Counted from the first letter of the stretch, positions 46,716 to 57,470 are shown. The stretch is DNA of 64,000 bases from Larix kaempferi (GCA_027924585.1 BSBM01001024.1:5270001-5334000), one strand, 5' to 3'. The notes: a model not told the origin generated them from the sequence alone. Program-made: numbers and translations.

Positions 46716-47339
46716 TTGAGAAACCCCAAGGGATTACTTAGCCTTAGGACCATCCAACACTCTATTGATCCAATGCTTGGCTCTTCCCTGCCCAACTACC
46801 ATGCATATTGCACCTCACCTATGGAAATTGTCAAGATAGAAATGCAAATTGCAAAATGATTGGACGACAGTAAAATCCGACCTAATACATCCCCATGTGG
46901 ATCTCATGCCTCGGTTGTAAACTTTTACCTAAGGACCACCAGAAGTGGCAACACTGTACAGCGTACAGGACCCTTCACAAGGCAACTTTTAAAAATCATC
47001 CACTCCCTCAAACTGATGATCTTTTCGATCAGCACAAAGCGGCAAAGTACACTATTACTAGCTATGAATCAATCACAGGCTTTGGAGATTATTAAATGCT
47101 TCCAACAAGAGAATAGAAAATAAATAAGCACAAAAACTACATTGCAGGAAACATCGTACAGGCTGCCATACCAGCCACATTCCGACCGTACTAACAAATC
47201 ACAGATGTGCGAAACACGTTTCCAGGCTGTATCAGCATTAGTACGATGTGTTTCCTTCTCTAAATCCCCCTATTTTGACTTGGTTTGACTCGGTTTTGAC
47301 TAGGTTTGATGAAAAATGCTGGCAATTAATGCTAATGTT

Positions 47340-47955
47340 AAATTCCTTTATCTTTCCTTTTCTACCATTTTACTTAAATTTAAATTCCTTTATCTTTCCT
47401 TTTCTATCCTTTTACTTAAATTTAATTGTTTCAGGATGTTTGAGAGTGGTTCCAACCTCATCAGACTTCATTTGGAGAAAGTCGAATTTCATATCCCATT
47501 AAAAATTCAACAGACTTAACAGTTTTCAAGATTTCAAAATTGGCAGGATTGCAGTACTTTCATTGGATTCTATCATGTATCAGGATATGGGATTGGCATT
47601 TAATCAAGAGCACCAAACCCTTTTTGTACCCCGATCATCGATGTTGATGGCATTGATTGTTGAACTCCTTTGTCATGGCCTTAGCAAAAATGTACCCTTC
47701 ACTCAAGCAAAAATCATTGACTAGGCATGTTAAGTTTTTTCTAACATACTTTAAGAATTGGATTAGGCTTTTTTCAACAAAATTGGATAGTGTTGAGTCT
47801 TGACTAATGTCCCAGGAGGATCGAGGTAGAGGCAAAGGCTAGACGAGGAGGCAGCAGGTGATACTAATGATGAGGATCTCAATACAAGTGATGGTGGAAT
47901 ATCGTTTGTCATTTAAATGTTCTTGCTCATTTATTCATAATGCTTTCTTTCAAAG
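47340..47955 (+). repeat. Repeat X, copy 2 (exon-like, with 45-bp duplication upstream)
   Basis: AAATTCCTTTATCTTTCC text is duplicated in tandem (about 47,340-47,424). TTGTTTCAG then GATGTTTGAGAGTGGTTCC begins the exon-like part shared with 3,532-3,905 (minus). One frame reads LRVVPTSSDFIWRKSNF, KFNRLNSFQDF and MGLAFNQEHQTLFVP, with stops later. Similarity continues through GAGGTAGAGGCAAAGGC to about 47,955. Function unknown. Confidence 0.6.
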
Positions 47956-48020
47956 CTTCAATATAATGTGCTACTTATAGAATAGCACATATTATATATA
48001 TAGATTGCATTTTGCTATTT

Positions 48021-48377
48021 TCAAAGAAACTCATGCCCATTCCCCGTACCATGCAACTTAGCACAAAAATGATCTATCCCAATGTTACAACAAGACATCC
48101 TCTCTACAGATTCGTTTTTTTATTATATGTTCTTAGAATAGCAATATATATATATATACAGATTCGTTTTTTTATTCTATGCTCTTAGAATAGCAATATA
48201 TATATATATATATACAGATTCGTTTTAGAATAGCAATATATATATATATATATATTTGCCATTTCCAAATTTTTGAGAGGTCACATATATATATATATAT
48301 ATATATATTTGCCATTTCCAAATTTTTGAGAGGTCACATATATATATATATAAATTTTTGAGAGGTCACATATATAT

Positions 48378-48410
<33 letters not shown>

Positions 48411-48990
48411 GTGACCTCTCAAAAATTTGGAAATGGCAAATATATATATATATATACGTGTTGGAAATGTGACCTCTCAAAAATTTGGAAATGGCAAATA
48501 TATATATATATAATAAAAAATATGGAAATGGCAAATATATATATATATATATATATATTTGCCATTTCCAAATTTTTTATTATATATATATATATTTGCC
48601 ATTTCCAAATTTTTGAAAGGTCACATATATATATATATATATATATATTTGCCATTTCCAAATTTTTGAGAGGTCACATATATATATATATATATATATA
48701 TTTGCCATTTCCAAATTTTTGAGAGGTCACATATATATATATATATATATATATTTGCCATTTCCAAATTTTTGAGAGGTCACATTTCCAACACGTTCCC
48801 ACTATATATATATATATATATATATTGTGCATTTTGCCATTTCCAAATTTTTGAGAGGTCACATTTCCAACACGTTCCCACTGTGAAACTCATGCACATT
48901 CCCCGTACCATTTAACTTAGCACAAATATGATCTATCCCAATGTTACAACAAGACATCCTCTCTACAGATTCAGTTTTTTATTATATGCT
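48021..48990. repeat. Complex AT satellite with units in both orientations, between duplicated flanks
   Basis: The unit GCCATTTCCAAATTTTTGAG followed by AGGTCACA alternates with (TA)n runs. Most copies read forward (48,250-48,370 and 48,560-48,870), but copies at about 48,412-48,540 are inverted. A second unit (ACAGATTCGTTTTTTATT) repeats at 48,104-48,240. The left flank (CATTCCCCGTACCAT, GATCTATCCCAATG) recurs on the right at 48,891-48,990. Open frames here only translate the repeat. Confidence 0.9.
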
Positions 48991-49599
48991 CTTACTCTTT
49001 TTTAACAAACTGAATTCCTGCAAAAATTGATGAGATAATTAGCTGCTGTAAGCTTCACAAAGGTAAGACTCCACTCCAAAGTCGTGTTAAGAAGCAAAAG
49101 ATGACCAATCCACAAAAACTAAAGACTGAATTGGCGAGATCCTACAATCAAATCTAGATTTCTTAGTTTGTAAGAAACGTATTTAAGCTGTCCATCATTT
49201 TGAAAGGCAGTACCAGAATATGGAGGTCTCGCTGAGATTAACTAAATTCACAGAGATCCCAACTATAGGAACTTGGAAATAACTGTCAAAAGGGTTATTA
49301 TAATATGCTTACAACATAGGATCGAATGCAAGCTGGTCAAAAATTTAAATGATAGAGACTTACATATTTAAGGCAACAATTATAGCAGAAAATTTTAATT
49401 ATAGGCCTTGAATAAATTTCATGGTTCAAAAGGACAATCAAACCCTGCTGCATATTTAACAGTGGATGCTAAAAGATCAAACTTGCTGTTGTTTGTACAC
49501 TGAAACATTTTTCCAGATAAAATGCAGGAATCATTCCGAGAATTCCTTCATTCAAGAAGTTCTCAAAGGTACACAATAACAAATTGAAATTAATTTTAC
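48991..49599 (-). other. OEP80 intron next to exon d
   Basis: Unremarkable AT-rich intron sequence; nothing recognised. Confidence 0.5.
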
Positions 49600-49669
49600 C
49601 TGACCCTTTTTTGTTGTAAGTTGACGAAGAAGAGTTTCTGGGCGAGTCTTTCCTACAGTTGGCTCACCG
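49600..49669 (-). CDS. OEP80: OEP80 exon d (POTRA region)
   Basis: 70 bp: one base completing Thr, then [20 protein letters not shown], then KGQ. Acceptor GATTTAG, donor GTAAAATT. It precedes an 11,759-bp intron that contains the integrase-less copia element, a SINE and the AT satellite. Confidence 0.92.
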
Positions 49670-49815
49670 CTAAATCACAAAGTGAAATTAAAAGTCATTA
49701 CTTCAATAGATAATTGCACCATTTGTAACGACATAGCTAAATTCTACAAGGAAAAACTAGGTCTCCAATCTTTCACAGTAAGGCACAAAAAAATTGAAAA
49801 TTATGAGAAACTCAC

Positions 49816-49913
49816 GTCTTCCTATCAAGAAACCGAATAGTGATGTTATTAACTTCTGCCTCTGAGACATGCAACCTGATAATTCCACCGGATAGCATTT
49901 CTACATCTGCAAC
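49816..49913 (-). CDS. OEP80: OEP80 exon c (POTRA region)
   Basis: 98 bp, phase 0 start, ends with two bases of a Thr codon. It encodes [16 protein letters not shown] and [16 protein letters not shown]. Acceptor ATTATAG, donor GTGAGTTT. The SGGIIRL and EAEVNNI motifs are highly characteristic of the family. Confidence 0.92.
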
Positions 49914-50145
49914 CTATAATCAAATACAGATAATGGTGCCATATGATAACAAGATAACAGCATTAGTCATATAGCAGAAGCAAGAGATGCACAAGATTAC
50001 CAGGATGACACTAGGTCTGCATATTTCATTACCATGTACATTAAACTTTGGTGTTCCAAAATTATAATGGTGCACACATTTGACATTATTCCGTTAAATT
50101 TCATGCAAAATAAAGGAGCTTTGTCACCCACATAAGATTACTGAC

Positions 50146-50228
50146 CTTTGCAAACAGACCTCGTTCGACATACCAATTATCAATCAAATTTAGCACTTTA
50201 TTCAGCCGCTGATAATTTACAATCTTTC
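50146..50228 (-). CDS. OEP80: OEP80 exon b (POTRA region)
   Basis: 83 bp: two bases completing Gly, then 27 codons (KIVNYQRLNKVLNLIDNWY, VERGLFAK). Acceptor TTGTGCAG, donor GTCAGTAA. It is separated from exon a by a 239-bp intron. The NWYxERGLF motif is conserved in OEP80 relatives. Confidence 0.9.
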
Positions 50229-50467
50229 CTGCACAACTTGAAACCAATAAAGTCAACTTAATCTGAGGAATTCTTTTCTCAAGTTTTTCATCTGTCGGTG
50301 AGAAAAAGAGGAGAAAGGGTGGGAAAAGAATGTTTTCCTATCCCAGAACAACAGAATACAACCACAGATCTATAATCAATCCTAGCACCCAGGTTTCTAT
50401 AATACAAAGGACATTGTGAAAATTAATTTAAAGAAAAATAAGAATGCCTACAACAAGGCACACATAC

Positions 50468-50561
50468 CATATTCATCTCTGAATGCATCTTCCACAATCC
50501 TTGTTGGAAGAACATTTGCACCCTCACAAATCAAGCCTTTAAATTCTTGATATGGTTCTAC
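50468..50561 (-). CDS. OEP80: OEP80 exon a (POTRA region)
   Basis: 94 bp, phase 0 start, ends with one base of a split Gly codon. It encodes [19 protein letters not shown] and then [13 protein letters not shown]. Acceptor TTTAAG and donor GTATGTG (minus strand). The match is to the POTRA segment that follows the family's ...RL-FQ motif. The upstream exon is not in the window. Confidence 0.9.
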
Positions 50562-50881
50562 CTTAAATCAGAAATGGCAGAAACTCAATTATTCTCTTTC
50601 TAAATCACAAAACCAAAACAGATCTAGTTGACAAGCATTACTCAGTTACAATCATGCTTAACAAATCTAAACCTTTATCTAAGCTTCCAAAGTTTTAGAG
50701 GGTGGTGCTTTAAAGTTTATATCCCCAAAAATAGTCAAACCCTTGAAGAAAGGCAAGAAGAATAACGTTAACAGTATATTCAATGCATGTGTTTTGTTCT
50801 AACTAAAAAAAGCAACAAGGATTAAGATTTAGATACATTCCTTAAATTTTCATCTGATTATTCTGGGTAAAGAATGCCCAA
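50562..50881 (-). other. OEP80 intron upstream of exon a
   Basis: No further exon found. The upstream intron therefore runs at least to 64,000 (more than 13.4 kb) unless a short exon was missed. Confidence 0.5.
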
Positions 50882-51136
50882 TTGCTTTCTGAGTTGCTAG
50901 AGTTAGTTGTGTTGGGTGCAAGGGAGGAACATTTTCTCCAAATTGTGACAAACAATCGTTCAAAGTATATAATCGTAGGTAAATTTCTAATGAAAAGACA
51001 CCCCTCTATATTTGGCACCCCTTGTGTAGCCCATTGTCAAGGCCTAATCCTAGAGGACTTGGGAGAAATTGATTGTGTAAAATCTGTGGTCAATAAGGCA
51101 AAATCAATAATGAAATTCATAATACATAATCCATAA
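50882..51136 (+). pseudogene. hAT transposase fragment (DUF659 region)
   Basis: LLELVVLGAREEHFLQIVTN, then LMKRHPSIFGTPCVAHCQGL, ILEDLGEIDCVKSVVNKAKS and IMKFI. This is the same domain as hAT-A 6,540-6,750 (VQVITDN, TPCIAQCIDLIL) but more diverged; the ITDN motif is VTNN here. About 85 codons are open; both ends are lost. Confidence 0.75.
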
Positions 51137-51299
51137 TTTAAAATTTGGTGATCGACTAATCTCAATCTTGGTCCTTTTTCCATGGGGCATGCATCGACTC
51201 ACACTGTGAATGCAGGTTTGTATTACACTTGAATGTGACATATTTCAGGCCTGTGCCAATGTTGGGAGAGGTGCAAACAACTTTGGATAGTTCATGGCA

Positions 51300-51600
51300 T
51301 TACATTTACTGCTAAAATTTATTTGGTCTCAAAATATTCAAGATCTGCAAATTTTTTGCAACTCCAATATTTTATCAATAACAATATCAGCATTTAGAAC
51401 ATCAATCTTGTTCCTCTTGCTAATCAAGTAAAACAAGTTGCAGGTACTTTCAATCAGATAAAATTCGTTCATATCTACAGGGAACTCAATCAGAAAACTG
51501 ATTGTTCGGTGAAACGTGATCTACAGTTGCAAGCAAAGAAGGCTTCAGTGCATAAATTTGTCTCGGGACAGCCTTTTGGAAGCTGAATTCTGGGTCTTAG
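51300..51600 (+). pseudogene. Possible RNase H-like (RVT_3) fragment
   Basis: QIKFVHIYRELNQKTDCSVK and RDLQLQAKKASVHKF resemble the C-terminal part of plant LINE-type RNase H (motif HIYRELNxxAD-LSKxAL). The key Asp is aligned as D in KTDC. Upstream NIQDLQIFCNSN could be the preceding strand. Stops are present. Confidence 0.5.
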
Positions 51601-52010
51601 GTACTTTTTTGACATGTAATCACTTTCCATTTTGATAATATGCTACTGGGATATTCTTGGAGTCCCATTTTTTCTTTTTTTCTTCTTTTGGGCAGTGCAA
51701 GTGCACTTAAGGATTGTATTTTGGTTCACTCAATTTTCTTGGGAAAAATAAATAAATTTAAAAAGATAATTTTACGGAATGTTTTAAGGTTTCGAATAAT
51801 GGTGTTGAAAGAATATGTATATATAAAATCCCCTCCATCATGTTCAAAATCTGTGTTGCATACCTAATAGAAGATGGATTCTAGGACATTTATGTGAAGA
51901 CCAATCACTACACTATTTGAAAATATACGAGGAAAACAAAGTAGGAATTTTGCACCTAGCAAAAGCAATCACTAGTGGATTGAATTCAAAATCCAACAAG
52001 AACATCAAGA
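51601..52010. other. Unassigned AT-rich spacer
   Basis: No domain recognised; it may be the degraded start of the gypsy element that follows. Confidence 0.35.
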
Positions 52011-52936
52011 ATGACTAATGAGCATAGAGTAGTTTATCAACAAACTAAAAAACAAGATGAGTTAACAATTGATCTTGAAACTTACAAAAGTCCACATGTT
52101 AGTCCGAACTCATCAACCGTAGTCCATGAAAGAGGTCAGGATAGAACAAGTCAACCCAATAGATTTAAAATCAAAATGACAATTAATAATAAAGCACCAC
52201 CAAAAATATCACTAGCACAGCCACTTAACTTGTGGCCAGCGAACACCGATAGGCCACAAGTTAAGTGCCACGAACTGCCCGTTATCCATGCCTCAGCTAC
52301 CAGATATCACATGTAAACTGAGATATTTTTTATAATTGTTTATTTTTTTATTTTTTTTTATAAAATAACTCTTGATAGTACACTTGTCTCATCTTCCTAC
52401 AATCTAGGAAGAGGACCCTTCGTCATCCACCCCAAATTGTAAAATATAAACACCTATCGATGTAATTATCTTCAATCTCATTTGCACAACAAAATAGAAA
52501 TGAAGAACACATGCCTCAAACGGAAATTATTACTCAAAAGACAAAATACAACAAACCAATTGCAAAATATATTCCACGGCATCTCAGAAACGATGATAAG
52601 ATCCTGGCTCCAAAAAAAGAAAGCAAGCCTACAATTCCATTGGCAACCATGACAGGGGCATCACAAACTAAGACCCTGAAGCTTAAAGGAGTCATAAAAA
52701 TATAGAAATGTAACAGTGCTTGTAGATTTTAGTGATACACGTAACTATATAGACATTCTTGTCGCTAAAGAACTAAACAAATTTGTGTATCCCACCAAGG
52801 ACCTTGCAGTTATGGTTGTTGATGGACAAAAGGTCAAAGCAGTAGGTAGAGGTCATAAAGTCTCAATTTAAATCCAGGAATGAGAACTACAAACAAGATT
52901 CTATGCTCTGCCACTCGATGAGATGGATATGATGCT
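52011..52936 (+). pseudogene. Ty3/gypsy gag-protease remnant, left part
   Basis: A diverged gag-like frame (52,011-52,316) and a linker (52,511-52,705) lead into NVTVLVDFSDTRNYIDILVA from about 52,711, aligned to the DSGATxNFI protease site but with DFSD. VVDGQKVKAVGRGH and FYALPLDEMDMMLSV follow. The frame is cut by the solo LTR at 52,942. Confidence 0.7.
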
Positions 52937-52968
52937 AAGTGTGTTAATTTTTAGTGCAGCTGCGAGAC

Positions 52969-53414
52969 CCATTCTCAGAGAGAATGGTACCCTAGTCAGT
53001 TAACTAGGGTTCCTGGTCAAGTTAACCAGGCAGAGTAATGAGTAAGACCCTAGAAGGTACCCCAGGGCCCCCAGTTGTGTCCTGGGGTTCTTGGTCGAGG
53101 ACCAAGCAGGTTGATGCCATGGCAAAGTCCCTAGCATGTGGCTAGGGCCCCTATTTGTCTCTAGGGTATTCTGGTCTAGAACCAGACGGTTTCTTGGTCA
53201 TGATGACCAAGCAGATCCTGCAGGTTGAGACAGAGACTTCCTAGGTCCTGCAGATGGTTGATCAACATTCAGCCTAGGACTGAATGCTCAGCTTGAGGCT
53301 GAGGACCATTCTCTGGAGAATGGAGATCCTGGTCATGGACCAGATGGTTGATCAACATGTCCTAGTCTAGGACTGAGGCTCAGCCTTGAGCTGAAAGCCA
53401 TTCATTGAGAATGG
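52969..53414. other. Array of fourteen short perfect hairpins in LTR B
   Basis: Perfect inverted repeats at 52969-52987, 52989-53010, 53012-53030, 53069-53087, 53090-53106, 53129-53147, 53170-53186, 53193-53211, 53267-53285, 53287-53303, 53306-53323, 53329-53343, 53359-53373 and 53398-53414. Stems are 6-8 bp and loops 1-7 nt. Examples: CCATTCTC-AGA-GAGAATGG, CTCAGC-TTGAG-GCTGAG, ATTCAG-CCTAGGA-CTGAAT. Several are separated by only one to three bases. Confidence 0.9.
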
Positions 53415-53936
53415 AAGATATTGTTGTCCCCTCTCCTAATCGGTTATTGCTAGGTTGCTTCTCAAGGGACTAGCCACCCCTAGACGATGTCCCTAGTATC
53501 TAACTCTTAGGAGCAGTATTAAGGACAAAAGGATTGTACCATCCGTTTGGATCTTCTCCCTTATACAGTGATGAAAATATATATAAACTATGTATCTTAA
53601 GAGAGAGAAAAGTCTTTGGTCCTGTTGGTTCTATTTGATTGCTTGCCCACTTTGATTTTGTGGTTGTTGACTCATGGTCCTATTCTTACTTGGTCCTAGC
53701 ACTCTCACCTGTGTGCACATTTGACTATGATGACTCCTACCTTATGGAATATTTTTACCTAAGGGTATATTAAGGACCATCTATTGTTATAGTTATCTTA
53801 TGTCTTGTCCCACTTATGGTTTTTGATTTTTTACTTTTCATTGGACCTTTTGGACCTTCACTTTATGGTAAATTTATTAAATGAATATTTTTGTCTTATT
53901 AATTTTTTATTAATAAAGACTTTATGTTTTTATTAT

Positions 53937-54110
53937 TTTAATAAAGACCATTGGACCTTTGGTACTTTATCTTTTTACTTTTTTATTTTATTTATTTTTT
54001 ATTTTTATTTTATTTATTTATCTTATTCTTTTATTTATTTATTTTATTTATCTTATCTTTTTATTATTTTATTCCTTTGTTTTATCCTAAGTTTTTATTA
54101 TTATTCTAAT
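53937..54110. repeat. T-rich low-complexity tract in LTR B
   Basis: TTTATTTTATT-type simple sequence of about 170 bp; the open frame over it (poly Phe/Tyr/Leu) is an artefact. Confidence 0.85.
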
Positions 54111-54204
54111 CCTAAGTTTTCTAATTCTAAAACCATATTTAATCTTAAGCTCTAATCCAAATCGTAAAACTCACCGTGAGCTTAATCTTCACATCTACTT
54201 CTCC

Positions 54205-54500
54205 TCAGGTAAATTATTTTGGGTATGCTGTCTCACGGATTTTGCATCTGGGCTGTCTCACGGATTTAGCATTTATGTTGTCTCACGGATCCACGGATTC
54301 TCTCTTCCACGAGTTTATCTCAGCATCTGGGCTGTCTCACGGATTTAGCATTTGGGCTGTCTCATAGATTCTTTCTTCTATCTCAGCATTTGTTATATCT
54401 GGGCTGTCTCACGGACTCTTTCTTTTATCTCAGTTTCTAGGCTGTCTCAGAGTTTCTTTCTTCCACAACCTATCTCACGAGTTTATCTCAGCATTTTCTC
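54205..54500 (+). repeat. GCTGTCTCACGGATT repeats in LTR B
   Basis: About seven copies of (G)GCTGTCTCACGGATTT with intervening TCTTTCTT and ATCTCAGCATTTG text, in the position where copy A has its different 60-bp repeats. Confidence 0.8.
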
Positions 54501-55197
54501 ACGTGCTATTTTTCTTCACGGGTTCATCCTTCACGACCATCTCTTGTGCTGATTTCCCTCGTTGGTTTCTTCCTCATTTTGGCTATTCCACGTTTTGACT
54601 TGCTTTGAGCTATCAACACGAGTCTAGTGTTCAGATCTCTGTCCACAGCCAGATCCCTCACGGGTTTAATTCTCATCACTGCAATTGAACTCTGTGTGAA
54701 TTCTTATGTGTGAGTGTTTGCTTAAATGCTTGACTTTCGTAGTCTGCAGCACCCTGTGTGTCTCTTTTACCACTGTCATTTTCTTATTGATTGAAGAACT
54801 TGAGGTCTGTTTTATTCTACCTGAACCTTCTCTCTCTCTCTTAAGGTACGTATATGGTTTAACCAATTTGACTTGTCCTTTCAGTGACAAGATCAAACTC
54901 AGAACTATCTGAGTATAAGTTGGATCCAAATGGTTGTTTTAATTCTTTAATGCAATACATGTTTATTTTACTGTAATTCATTTATTTTATTTTTTGAACT
55001 TAGCATTTGAAGATTCTCGAGGACCAACATTAATGCAGTGACTAAATGGAGCAATAAGTTGAAAGAGATGAAAATTATGTTATTTATGTTTTAAATCAGT
55101 TTAAATTTTAATTAAGCAGTACAATTATTTACATGTTCTTGAAACAAGGTTTTTTATATGCGATAAAACGTACATAACCTATAATTTTAACAAAGTG

Positions 55198-55620
55198 CAC
55201 ACTGCAGAATGGTTGATGCAATTGGGGATTTAAAACACCAACCTTGAAGAACAATTCATGGAGTTTCATTGGAAAGAAAAAAATTATAAATTATATGGGG
55301 TTGAAAGTTCCCATCACAAGAAAAGTTAATTACGGTTAATAAAAGAGGGGCAAGAAACACAAAGGAATATACAAAAATAGAACCAAGGAAAGTGTGTTAC
55401 CCAAAAGCATCAAGGTTTTACGTTAAACAACCAAGTCAAAAGACTTCAAAGTATGATGCACATTAAACAAAGGAATCTTTCTAACACTTAAAGCAGGAAA
55501 TAAGTCAAACCCCTAAACCCAAACAAAAACAAAGATGAAGCCAATGTTAAACTATAGCACAAGCAAACAAGAGACACAAATTGGCAGAAAAGTCTTCAGC
55601 CATCATTAACAAAGATCTCC
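55198..55620 (+). pseudogene. Ty3/gypsy protease remnant, right part
   Basis: After the solo LTR the frame resumes: AEWLMQLGI, NTNLEEQFMEFHWKEK and NYKLYGV. This matches the VxWLxxLG...MEF segment that ends gypsy proteases. It then fades through stops. Confidence 0.7.
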
Positions 55621-56663
55621 ATAGCAATGATAATATTATATAGTACATGGATCATAGTCAACTCTAGATCTAGATCTCACTGACAACTAATCAATGCATA
55701 AGTATGACAACTCATAAAGTGATATGAATACCAACTCACGTGAGAGGTGATCGAGGACTTTGTGATTCTCTAGGGATTTATAGTCTAACATTCACCCCTC
55801 AATCACAAAGATGAATAAATATACCAGTAAAGTAACAAGAACTGGTATCATCTTTAATTTAAAACTTTTGAACTGAGCTTCAATGAAGATATGCCTCAAA
55901 AACCGCATCCAGATGCTGAATGGTTCATCTGAAAATCAACTTTGAAAGAGAGCTTATATTTTTGGAAGTGAACAGCTGCCATGTCTGAACATTCCTTGAT
56001 TTTGCTAGAAGCGGTTGGCGTCTTCTGCTAATTTTGGTGAACAAATAGCATCACCATTCTGCTATCAGTGAAAAAATAGTATCACCGAGGGCTGTCTGAA
56101 TTTAGACATAGTTAGGTGTTGACCAATATCCAATGAATAGTTGAATAGCTTGTTGAGGAGACCAGTTTACATGTTGGAATTCCCAAATGATCATTTGATG
56201 ATTTGATGATTTGAAAATGATTTGAAGGGGAGCGCAGATGCCATACTGAGCTTCCCTAAGATTAGTTGCTGACCTATGGTTTGATTGAATGGTTGATTGA
56301 TAGGACTCCAAATCTTGAAGCCTGACTACAATCAATGATATTCCCCCCTGTCAAGTGCAAGGCGAGAAGAATATGGAAGGAATCCAAGCTTGAGCTTTTG
56401 GATTCTTCTGCAATAGCTGAATTTGATATTTGTATCTAGAGGTTTTGGTTTACCGCTAACCAATTTCATCAATGGATGTGGTGGTTTTGGTTGACCACTA
56501 ATCTCTTCACTTGATCTCATTTATTTTTTCATTTTTTTACTTCCCCCCTTAAGGTACAAAGGAGTACCAATTTAGAATGGGCCATAGTCATGCCCAAAAT
56601 TATCATCTACAATAATTGATTGAAGTTTGTTTGCTTTGGTAATTTCACCATTCAAGTGTGTCT
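55621..56663 (-). other. Unassigned, probably UTR/LTR of the gag-like element
   Basis: On the minus strand CAGGGGGGAATATC at about 56,342-56,355 looks like a polypurine tract. ACTATAAATCCCTAGAGA at about 55,770-55,790 looks like a TATA box. This would fit an LTR following the gag-like frame, but no partner LTR is seen. Confidence 0.35.
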
Positions 56664-57470
56664 TTACCTATGTCTGAGCTAGACCATGAGACATATGCAA
56701 CTTCTTGACTTTTTTATTCCACCACCAAGAGCTTATCCAACCATAATGCGTTATTCTTTTATGAACCTTCTTGTTATTTCAGCATTTCTCTGAGTAATGA
56801 TTTGTCTTCCCACAATGAAGACAAGGATGGAGATCAAAACATTTTGTCTCCAAATGGCAAACTCTATGACAATGCTGGCATTAGTTAGGAATTTTCTCTA
56901 TGTGTTTATCGTCAATTGTTTGAATAACTTCTTCAATAACTTCTGGTGCCTTCAGATTTTCATCAAGAAATCCTGCACTCACAAACAAAACTAGTTTGGA
57001 GTAATTAGGGAAATGAAACTTGTTGCCATTTTCATATCCTAAGCCATATCGATTTTTGTTGGATTGTAATCCTTCCCAAGGCATGATGATTTTCTAGGAA
57101 TCCTCGATCATCTTATGTTTTCCATTTGCATCACCCAGTTGTACTAGGTCATTTGTGTCACAAGGAACATCAACTTTTTGCATTAGATCATCTATATCAC
57201 AAGTTGCGTCAACCATGTTCTTAATTTGCATTCTTACCATTTCCTGCTCTTTTTCAAGTAATTTTAGTTGGAGTGCTTCAATCAATGTATCCTTTAGATC
57301 AATTTGTTTATGAAGATCAACAATACAATTATCCAATGCATGTAAGGAGTCTTGTAATTCTTTTGATTTCTTGATTTGTGTCTTGTAAACGCTTTCCACC
57401 TTTACCGAATTTAAATTTTGCAATTTTATCACGCTTGCTTGAACTCGCTCGCTTGCACTTGTTTGTTTTC
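56664..57470 (-). pseudogene. Gag-like protein: coiled coil plus two CCHC zinc knuckles
   Basis: One minus-strand frame with three internal stops. A coiled-coil stretch reads KSKELQDSLHALDNCIVDLH and DTLIEALQLKLLEKEQEM. Then come GYENGNKFHFPNYSK and LDENLKAPEVIEEVIQTIDD. Two CCHC knuckles in tandem follow: CQHCHRVCHLETKC and CLHCGKTNHYSEKC, 10 residues apart. This is the layout of a retroelement nucleocapsid; no pol domain is found next to it. It could also be a domesticated gag. The hAT-B 3' end begins directly upstream. Confidence 0.65.

Larger units (their letters stand above)
44581..47339. other. OEP80 intron, unassigned repeats
   Basis: A CTATAAATAAAAGG motif at 45,019 resembles a TATA box but no LTR could be delimited. 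GGAAACATCGTAC (about 47,149) and GTACGATGTGTTTCC (about 47,241) form an imperfect inverted repeat around about 80 bp. No coding gene is recognised; short open frames here look accidental. Confidence 0.4.
9378..50561 (-). other. OEP80: OEP80/Toc75-V gene, partial span (seven exons, giant introns)
   Basis: The product is an Omp85-superfamily protein of the chloroplast outer envelope, with N-terminal POTRA domains followed by a beta-barrel; the family inserts barrel proteins into that membrane. Seven minus-strand exons (50468-50561, 50146-50228, 49816-49913, 49600-49669, 37747-37840, 9564-9648, 9378-9413) total 560 bp. They join with matching phases and no stop into 186 codons plus two bases. 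Hallmark peptides are [49 protein letters not shown] and GGFSAGGGIS. Introns are 239, 232, 146, 11,759, 28,098 and 150 bp. Missing are the N-terminus (no exon seen from 50,562 to 64,000) and most of the barrel. Identification is from memory of the family; the splice consistency is seen directly. Confidence 0.9.
52942..55192 (+). mobile_element. Solo LTR, family H, copy B
   Basis: TGTTAATTTTTAG to TAATTTTAACA, 2,251 bp, flanked by a perfect duplication AAGTG (52,937-52,941 and 55,193-55,197). It shares its first ~600 bp with copy A and a 3' segment with GTTGAAAGAGATGAAAATTA; the centre has diverged or been replaced. It was inserted into the protease of a gypsy remnant whose frame resumes at 55,198. 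The 5' part carries the larger hairpin array. Confidence 0.92.

Noticed and set aside
48334-48862. Several open frames of 62-103 codons rich in Ile-Tyr (YIYIYIY)
   Set aside because: They translate the (TA)n satellite on both strands; no gene.
53805-54155. 116-codon open frame rich in Phe/Tyr/Leu, looking like a membrane protein
   Set aside because: Falls on a T-rich low-complexity tract inside the solo LTR.
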